From: CAVSWT01 sp963777515 | Lineage (GTDB): Bacteria > Bacteroidota > Ignavibacteria > Ignavibacteriales > Ignavibacteriaceae | NCBI GenBank assembly: GCA_963777515.1 | Contig: CAVZQU010000019.1 | Coordinates: forward strand, 62,001-126,000 | Length of the DNA stretch: 64,000 nt | Direction of reading: 5' to 3' | Shown here: in pieces, positions 56,348-64,000 of the stretch | Numbering within the stretch: the stretch's first letter is position 1 | Layout: each line of letters begins with the position of its first letter | Notes under the pieces: generated by a model | What the model saw: only the letters and a program-made list of their open reading frames with translations | Database searches by the model: none | What the model was told of the DNA's origin: nothing | Position numbers and translations under genes: made by a program

Positions 56348-59300
56348 TTATTTCAATAATACCATTCGTTTTACTTCCATAAATTCTCCGCAAATTAATT
56401 GATAAAAGTAAACACCACTAGATAATCTATAGTTTATCTGCATCAAATAGTAATTTCATAATCGCCAGGCATGTTGTTATTTATTTACAAGCGTTGTTAC
56501 TTCATTTCCAAGAATATCAAAAATCTTTAATGTACACATTACTTGGTGACCGGTCAACTGGTAACTGATATTATTGTACTAGGATTAAATGGATTTGGAT
56601 AATTATTAAAGAGTACAAATCCTTTTGGATGATTTTCAGTTATATTTGTTTCCTTAATACCTGGTTATTTCTGGATCATTAAATATCTGTACTTCCCATA
56701 AGTGAATATCCCCATTCTGTTCCTCTTTGTATCCCATAAATTTTAACATATCTTGCATTTGATTGATGAATTATACTTTCACTTCCTCCGACGCCATTTG
56801 CTTGATGATATATTTCAGTCCAATTTGAGTTATCATCCGATACGTAGATTTTATATTCCTTTCCATATGCAGTTTCCCAGTATAGATTGATCTTATTAAA
56901 TATCTGCACTGAACCTAAATCAATAATTATGGACTGCGGATCACTAAATTGCGATGACCAGCGTGTATTCATATCACCATCTACAGCATTAAAGCCTTGA
57001 TAGTCATTACTTTCGATGGAAGAGGTTTGGACTGTTTTATTTAAAGCAAAATTTTCTAATGGCGCACCAACAACTTTAACTTCAGATGTCTTGGAATTAT
57101 TTGTTGTATAAATTTCATTTATGGTATTACTTGTATTAACATCTGCTTCGATCGTATAAGTACCTTTACTATCTGTAGTCCAAAAATTCTTTCCATTTAC
57201 CCTAGCATTCCCGCAAACTAAAGCCATTCCACCAGCGTGTATTGAACTAATATAATTGGTTGATTTGCTGATCAATTCTCCATTCACTTTAAAATCAACT
57301 TCATGAATTGTTCCTTGTGGACTTTCACCTGTTCCATGATTTAAAATAGTGGCAACAAAAGTTACTGAATCACCAACCTGAGGAAATGGAGGTACTGTTT
57401 TTACATTTGAGATAAGTAAATCTGGTTTGGGCTGATCATCTGTTAAGATGAATGATCCTACAAGAGGTAAGTTATCTGATGACCCGCCAATTTTAATAGT
57501 ATAATCTCCAGGATCTATTTTATATGCGTCTGCTGTTTCATCAAAATAGTAAAGTTCATTCGCTGTTAATTCAAATGTTACCGTTTTTGCTTCTCCAGCT
57601 TTTAATGAAATTCTTTTAAATCCCTTTAATTGTTTTTTAGGGAAAGTTATTGAATGGTTGTATTGCAGATAGATATAATTGAGCAACTTCTTCACCTTCA
57701 ATTGAACCGATATTTTTAACATCGCAGCTGACTTCTACTGTTTTACCTACTTCAGTTTGAGTAGGAGTTATCACTAAATTGCTATAACTAAAAGTTGTGT
57801 AGCTTAATCCATAGCCAAAAGCAAATTCAGGTATTAGACCTTGATTATCAAACCATCTGTAACCTCCGCCGAAATCATCATCAAAATTAAAATTTCTATC
57901 CGGAAGCTGTAAATCAGAAATAGGCATTGTAACAGGTAATCTTCCGGCAGGATTATAGTCACCAAATAGAATTTTTGCAAGAGCATTTCCACCTTCCTGG
58001 CCCGGATAAAATGCATACAATAATCCTTTGACCTTATCAATAAAAGGATGAACACTGCATACGCCGCCGCTAAATAAAACAACAATTAAATTATGATTCT
58101 CTTCGTATAAATAATTAATAAAACTCCTTTGGATTTGAGGAAGTTCAATTGAGTCATTTACTCTATCAAATCCTTCACCTTCTTGTGATTGATCAAGTCC
58201 GCCGACAAATATTACAACATCTGCATCAGCCGCATATTGTAAAGCTGTTCCAATATCGCTTGCATTACTGCCGCTTATATTGCATCCTTTTGCATATAAT
58301 ACTTTATCTGCTCCAATAATATTTTCAATTCCTTGTTTAGGAGTAACAGTATAAAAAGGTGTAACATAGCTGCTTCCGGAACCATCAATCTGTAGTACAT
58401 CTGCATTTGGCCCAACTACTGCAATTCTTGAAATGGAGTCTTTATCAAACGGAAGTATATTATTTAAATTTTTTAGCAGCACTATACTCTTTTCACCTGA
58501 CTCTAAGGCTAATTGTTGATGAGCAGTATTATTTATTAATGATGGGCTCCCGACCGGATAATGGTCCATCATTTCATTCATTATTTTTGTTCTTAAAACT
58601 CTTTTTACAGATTCATCAATTACAGATTCGGGAACATAATTATTTTGGACAAGATTTTTTAAATTGGTTGAATACAAGTCCGAGCACATTTCAAGATCGC
58701 AGCCTGCAGTAATTGCTTTTTGAGCATCCCATAGTGAGCACCAATCAGAGACAACATAGAAAGGAAACCCCCATTTAGTTTTTAATATATTTTTTAACAG
58801 ATTTGTACTTTCACCTGACTTATCTCCATTAATCAAATTATAAGCATTCATCACACTCATTACGCCGCCAACCTGTACCGCATTTCGAAAATTAAATCCA
58901 TAATGTTCAAGCAAATTTCTTTGACTGACAATATAATTATTTACAGTTCTGCCATCTTGCCTAAATACTCCGTTATAATGTTTAGCTGTTGCAATTACAG
59001 GACTGGTTTGAATCCCAAGAATAACAGAAGTTGTAATTTGAGCATCAAGAAACGGATCTTCTCCACCGCTTTCAGGGCTTCTACCATTTCTAGGATCTCT
59101 TGTTAAATCAAGACAAGGCCCTAATGCTTGATGTTTTCCTTTTCCCCAAAACTCTTCTCCCATTGCCTTTCCAACTCTTTGTGCTAAATCAACATCCCAG
59201 GTTGCAGCCATCCCAATTCCAACTGGAAATGCTGTTGCCAAACCATCTCTTACTCCATGCGGGCCGTCAGCCATTATGAAGCCAGGAATCCCTAATCTTG

Positions 59301-59490
59301 TGTTTGTAGCTGTATTAAAATTCCCTTCTTTATGAAGCTGAAGAATTTTTTCGTCAAGAGTCATTTTTGAAAGCAAGGAATCAACTCTATCTTCTAAAGT
59401 TGGAAATATTTGAGCCTTTACTTGAAATGAAATTATTAAAATAAGGGAGAAAATAAATATTGATTGAGTTTTGTTTGTAAATATTTTCAT
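56348..59490 (-). CDS. Secreted GH3 glycosidase with CARDB, F5/8 type C and T9SS-tail domains, frameshifted
   Basis: About 1047 residues when joined. Signal peptide (to about residue 26), GH3 N-domain with the nucleophile motif VVSDWCSLW (Asp near 246) and KHYNG, GH3 C-domain, FnIII-like domain (KGFKRISLKAGE), CARDB-like domain, an F5/8 type C (discoidin) sugar-binding domain (NALNKTVQTSS-like start, DGDMNTRWSS), and a C-terminal sorting tail (NYPNPFNPSTIIS, IFDILGNEVTTLV, SGVYFYQL). Frame changes near 57650 and 56690 and three more in the tail. GH3 members cleave beta-glucosides, beta-xylosides or similar; the exact one is unknown. The tail is the type recognised by the type IX secretion system. 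Confidence 0.85.
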
Positions 59491-59761
59491 TTCTTGTCCC
59501 GCTATTGGAAAAAATTGCTTGAATTATAATAAACATCCCAATTTTAATACCAGTAATGAAGTGAGCTTAAAAACTTATTTGAAAAGTATAACTTTAAGGT
59601 TTTTATCTAAATAATAAGAAGTAATTATCATAAAAATAAATAATATAAAAAAATGAAATTTTTCTATGTTTTACTATTGTTATTATTCAAAAAGTCTTAT
59701 ATTCCACATTGAACTCCCGACTATAATTATTTATTACCTAATAATTTCGAAAGAAATATAA

Positions 59762-60178
59762 ATGAACTCTAATATTAATTTAGAAATCAAACTACCAAAT
59801 GTTCCAAACATTGAAATGGTAGCTGTGGAAAGTTTACAAATTATGGGAAGGCATTTGGGAATTTCGGAAGATAAACTTGGAGAAGCTAAAATAATTGTAA
59901 ACGAAGCAATTATTAATGGACTTGAACACTCAGGTGAAGATAATCCTTATGTTCAGGTGGAGTTTACAATGGATAAAGAAAAACTTATAATTCTGGTTAC
60001 AGATTTTGGACATGGTTTTGAACCAGAGAAAGTTGAAGAACCTAATATCGGGAATAAATTACACAGTTCATATAAACGAGGCTGGGGACTAAAATTAATG
60101 AAATCAATGTCAGATGATTTAATTATAGAATCAAGTCCTAACGGTACAAAAATTACAATTATTAAAAATTTAGTATAA
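59762..60178 (+). CDS. RsbW/SpoIIAB-like anti-sigma factor serine kinase
   Basis: 138 residues of the GHKL HATPase_c_2 fold: KIIVNEAIINGLEHSGEDNP (N box), VTDFGHGFEP (G1 box) and KRGWGLKLMKSMSDD (G2). Such proteins phosphorylate a STAS partner and hold a sigma factor or other client. The ATG is 12 bases upstream of the next gene's start region, and a SpoIIE phosphatase is encoded downstream. The regulated client is not visible. Confidence 0.88.
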   Translation: MNSNINLEIKLPNVPNIEMVAVESLQIMGRHLGISEDKLGEAKIIVNEAIINGLEHSGEDNPYVQVEFTMDKEKLIILVTDFGHGFEPEKVEEPNIGNKLHSSYKRGWGLKLMKSMSDDLIIESSPNGTKITIIKNLV

Positions 60179-60190
60179 TCGGAGATAATA

Positions 60191-60526
60191 ATGGTTGCAG
60201 ATTTTAATTTAACTTCAGAATTAAGAGATAATAAATTAATAATCAAAACATCAGGTTATATAAATAATGTTGGCGGTGAAAAAATTGTTCAAGAATTTAA
60301 TAAGCATGCAGATGTGAGCAAATTAATCTTAAATCTTGAAGAATCAAAAGTTGTAAACTCTATAGGTATTTCCCACTTAATTGAAATAATAGAAATATTG
60401 AATGATAGAAACGGCAAATTAGTATTTACAAACCTTGACGCTACAGTTGAAAAAACCTTCACAATTATGGGCTTATTTCAATTTGCTGATAAAGCCGATA
60501 GTGTTGAATCCGCGTTAAATAGTTGA
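60191..60526 (+). CDS. STAS-domain anti-sigma factor antagonist
   Basis: 111 residues of the STAS fold; the segment VVNSIGISHLIEI aligns with the SpoIIAA DSSG phosphorylation site, with Ser57 as the likely acceptor. It would be phosphorylated by the kinase encoded upstream and dephosphorylated by the SpoIIE-type protein encoded downstream, switching between the two partners. Thirteen bases separate it from the kinase gene. Confidence 0.9.
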   Translation: MVADFNLTSELRDNKLIIKTSGYINNVGGEKIVQEFNKHADVSKLILNLEESKVVNSIGISHLIEIIEILNDRNGKLVFTNLDATVEKTFTIMGLFQFADKADSVESALNS

Positions 60527-60721
60527 TACAATATTGATGATATAAAAGCCTTTGCTTGCCAGCTTAATTTTGTAACGAATAATATAAAGTTCTATTATTA
60601 TTTAAATCGCTAATCGATGTAATTATCTTGCTGCTATCCTATGTTTAGTTAAGTATAAACCATCACTTAAGAAAATAATATATAAATATTAAACTGCTCT
60701 AACTAAATCTATAGAGGTTGT

Positions 60722-63700
60722 ATGTTTTTGTTTAAATTGAATCGCCTATGGCTAACAATATTTTTTGTGTTCTTATTATTTAAAATCCTTCCAGCACAGT
60801 CCAAATATAATTTTGAACATATCTCAATTCCGGATGGTTTATCAAATACTACTGTGAACGATATAATTCAAGATAAATATGGTTTTTTATGGATTGCTAC
60901 CGCTGATGGTTTAAACCGTTATGATGGTTATAATTTCAAAATATATAAAAATGATCCCAGCGATAAAAACTCATTGCCAAATAATACTGCTTATAAATCA
61001 ATGATTGATCATGATGGAACATTATGGGTTTGTACAGCTGCCGGATTTTCAAAATATAATAGAGCAAATGAAACTTTTGAAACTTTTCTGCCTGATTCGA
61101 GCAGATTCAATTCTGCATCAAATACAATTTATAATATGGTTCAAGATAGTAAAAACAGAATTTGGCTTTTAACTCAAGATGGTATTTTTCAGTTTAATAA
61201 AAAAACTAATGAAATTAAAAGGCAATACACAAAAGATGGCAACAATAAGGTAGACTACGATAGGAATAACAGTTACTTTATTAGAAACTTCATCCGGCGA
61301 GATTTATTCAGATCATAACTTTTTAGGATTAATTAAATATAATGAATCGACTGGCTTATTTGAAACAGTTAATGTTGATTCAAAAAATCCTGATGTTTTT
61401 AAACAACAGGTAATATCTAATCTTTATGAAGATAAAACCGGAAAAATTTGGATTAGTGCTCAAAACGGATTTTATAATTATAATCCTCTAACAAAAGACT
61501 TTAATGAAATAAAACTTTTCAATAAAGATCCAAAACCAGCTTTTTGGACAAATATGGTTGGGAATATAATTCAAGATGAAAATGGATTTCTTTGGATAGG
61601 TACTTCACAAAATGGAATTTTTCGTTACAATATGAAAACAAATGAAATTATTCCAGTTGATCAATCAGAATTTCCAAATGGCGTTCATAATTCTAATGGG
61701 TTTTGGTATTTGTATAAAGACGAATTCGGAATTTTATGGATAGCAACTCAAAATAATGGAATGTTAAAATTAGATTTTCAAAAGGAACCCTTTCGGCTTT
61801 TTGCAAACCCAGTTAATAAGGCAAACTCAAATAAAAGTCTATTTATTTCTTCCATATATAAAACGCCAAATGATAAAGATTTTGTTTGGCTTGGTACCGA
61901 CGAAGGCTTAATTAAATATAATTTAAAAGATAAAACTTACATTAAATTTCAAAACACTAAAGGAAAGTCAAATTCCGCTAATAATCTTGTAAGAAGCATT
62001 CAGCAGGCTTCGCCTCAAGAATTATGGCTTGGTACTAGTAATGGTTTGAGCAAAATGAATCTACTGAATAATACTTTTACAAACTATGATCTTGGCATTA
62101 ATTCAAAATTCGTTCAAGTCGATTACAATCACATATATGATCTTTCGATTGATGATTACGGGAACCTTTGGATTGCTACTAACTTTACTGGTGTAGTAAA
62201 ATTTGATACTAAAAATAATTCGAAGCAATTCATCCCTACACAAGATGCCCGTATTTATAATTTGAATCTTCTAAATGCAATAGATTCGCTTTCACAAAGT
62301 AATAATGCTATTGCTAAGATTTCTAAAGTTGGAGACTACCAGGATTTAAAGAAAGAATTCAATTTGCAAAAGCAAACTGATGTATTAATAGTTTCCGAGG
62401 GTGAAGGATTACCTTCCGCCGGAATGGTTGACTATGGATGGCTTCAAAATTCAAAATCAGATACAATATGGTCGCACAATGATTTTTTCAAATCATTTTA
62501 CATAGGGGGCGATTTTAAAAATCGGGTATACATCGGGATATTATCATTAAAAAAAGGCAATTATACTTTAAGGTATATTTCAGATGACAGCCATTCCTAT
62601 GGAAAATGGAATGCTGCTCCACCTATAGATTCAACATTATGGGGAATTCAAGTTTTAGATTTAACGGGCTCTAATGTTAATTATTTCAAAAGTCTTGTTT
62701 CTTCAAGCGATAATCAACCATATATTAATTCCCGTTTTGTCCGCAAAGTTGAATATCAAAATGATGGTTCGGTTCTAATTGGTACTAATACTGGATTGAG
62801 TAAATTCGATATAAGAAAAAATTCGGTTGAATATTTACAGAAGAATTCAAATAAATTCCTTAATCAAAACTTAAAATATATCAATGATATATTTGTAGAT
62901 AAGGACCGAATTGCATGGATAGCAACAAACGGCGGCTTAATTAAATACAATCAAAAAGCAAATACATTTAAATTTATATATGATAAAGACGGACTTCCTT
63001 CTAATTATATTGAAGCAATTGAAGAAGATATCTATGGAAATTTATGGCTGAGTACACTTAATGGTATTTCTAAATTTAATAAAGATATTCAGCATCCTAT
63101 CTTCATCAACTATGATGTAAAAGATGGACTACAAGGATATGCATTTAATGTGCGCGCATCATTTAGAAGCAGATCCGGAGATTTGTTTTTCGCAGGTCAA
63201 AATGGGTTTAATACTTTTCATTCCAGCAATATTAATAAACAATTACCCAAAATTGATATTACTCAATTAAAAATATCCAATAAATTAGTAACTGCCTCCT
63301 CAGAAAATTCTCCATTAACTAAAAGTATTCTGGACACAAAAAATATTGAGCTGGCTTACAGTCAAAATAGCATTTCATTTGATTTTACAGCTATTCATTT
63401 TTCACGTCCTGAAAAAAATCAATATGCTTACATGCTTGAAGGCTTTGATAAAAACGTATGGATATATGACAATAGAAGGTTTGCAACATATACTAATCTT
63501 CCCCCCGGCAATTATATTTTTAGAGTAAAAGGATCGAATGGTGACGGTGTTTGGAATGAAACAGGAGCAGCAATCAATATAAAGGTTCTTTCTCCCTGGT
63601 GGAGAACAATCTGGGCTTATTTGGGATATGCACTTTGCTTTGGCTTTGTTGTATTTGGAGTAGATAGAGTTCAAAGAAGACGATTGCTGTCTAAAGAAAA

Positions 63701-64000
63701 AATTAATGCGCAAATAAGAGAAGCAGAACTTCGTGCACAGATAGCAGAAAAAGAAAGTGAAAGGAAATCTCACGAACTTGAAGAAGCACGTAAGCTTCAA
63801 TTATCAATGCTTCCCACGGAAATTCCTCAATTACCTAATTTAAGTATAGCGGTATTCATGAAAACTGCTACTGAAGTTGGTGGAGATTATTATGATTTTC
63901 ATCTTCACATGGATGGAACTTTAACTGTTATTCTTGGTGATGCAACAGGTCACGGAATGATGTCCGGGATGATGGTTTCAATTATGAAATCTCTTTTTAT
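60722..64000 (+). CDS. Beta-propeller/Y_Y_Y sensor with SpoIIE phosphatase, 3' truncated, one frameshift
   Basis: At least 1090 residues, running off the window end. Signal peptide, then propeller blades (FLWIATADGLNRYDGYNF type), Y_Y_Y domain (about 872-953), one transmembrane helix (about 959-980), a helical linker rich in Glu/Lys, and the start of a SpoIIE/RsbU-type PP2C phosphatase (ARKLQLSMLPTEIPQLPN, VGGDYYDF, LGDATGHG). About residues 516-653 interrupt the propeller with an extra beta-rich domain. The frame changes near 61265. It follows the RsbW-like and STAS genes, so an outside signal would drive dephosphorylation of the STAS protein. Confidence 0.88.

Noticed and set aside
1..64000. 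CRISPR array, prophage or insertion sequence
   Set aside because: No regularly spaced repeats, transposase, integrase or phage structural gene was found on either strand.

Overview
The window comes from an AT-rich, Gram-negative bacterium. Lipoproteins, an outer-membrane beta-barrel, a type IX secretion (T9SS)-type sorting tail, two-component beta-propeller sensors, DUF3857 proteins, and a glycogen synthase next to a DUF4270-like lipoprotein point to the Bacteroidota/Ignavibacteriota side of the tree (Ignavibacteria-like). This placement is inferred from gene content, not from a marker tree. No prophage, insertion sequence or CRISPR array is visible. A dominant technical feature is the number of single-base indels that break clearly essential genes (glyA, tatC, pheS, thrS, a polyprenyl synthase and others). 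I read these as consensus errors of the assembly, and broken genes are annotated over their full reconstructed span.

Region by region. 0-6 kb: the tail of a hisA-like gene, a cyclic-nucleotide-binding protein with a universal stress protein, then on the minus strand glyA-tatC-polyprenyl synthase and a TPR protein. 5.7-17.6 kb: outer-membrane protein, DUF4270-like lipoprotein, GmhB-like phosphatase, glycogen synthase; then on the plus strand a SPOR lipoprotein, imidazolonepropionase and a NamZ-like muramidase; then an Ig-like lipoprotein, an unusual chorismate mutase-MltG fusion, and TsaD. 17.6-29.6 kb: proline dehydrogenase, prephenate dehydratase, CoaE, RNase Y, a probable structured RNA, and the translation/division operon thrS-infC-rpmI-rplT-pheS-pheT-(coiled coil)-zapA, with infC apparently starting at AUC; then tRNA-Val and tRNA-Leu. 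Next to tRNA-Leu lies a decayed GIY-YIG ORF and a second partial copy of the tRNA 5' part.

30-39.3 kb, plus strand: a metabolic operon of PEP carboxykinase (GTP), CoA-transferase, methylmalonyl-CoA mutase large subunit, epimerase and the four subunits of a sodium-pumping methylmalonyl-CoA decarboxylase. Together they interconvert C4 acids and propionyl-CoA and would couple decarboxylation to Na+ export. 39.3-46.6 kb, minus strand: a membrane metallophosphoesterase, then a five-gene cassette (hexapeptide acyltransferase, acyl carrier protein, AsnB-type amidotransferase, adenylate-forming ligase, NadE-like enzyme) that looks like an uncharacterised carrier-protein-based biosynthetic or surface-modification system.

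46.8-64 kb: regulation and surface biology. A propeller histidine kinase with its LuxR-type regulator, a PLP enzyme, two tandem DUF3857/transglutaminase-like exported proteins (one with its catalytic residues replaced), a large secreted GH3 glycosidase with a T9SS-type tail, and an RsbW-like kinase plus STAS protein followed by a propeller-SpoIIE phosphatase that runs off the end. The last three look like one partner-switching signalling module.
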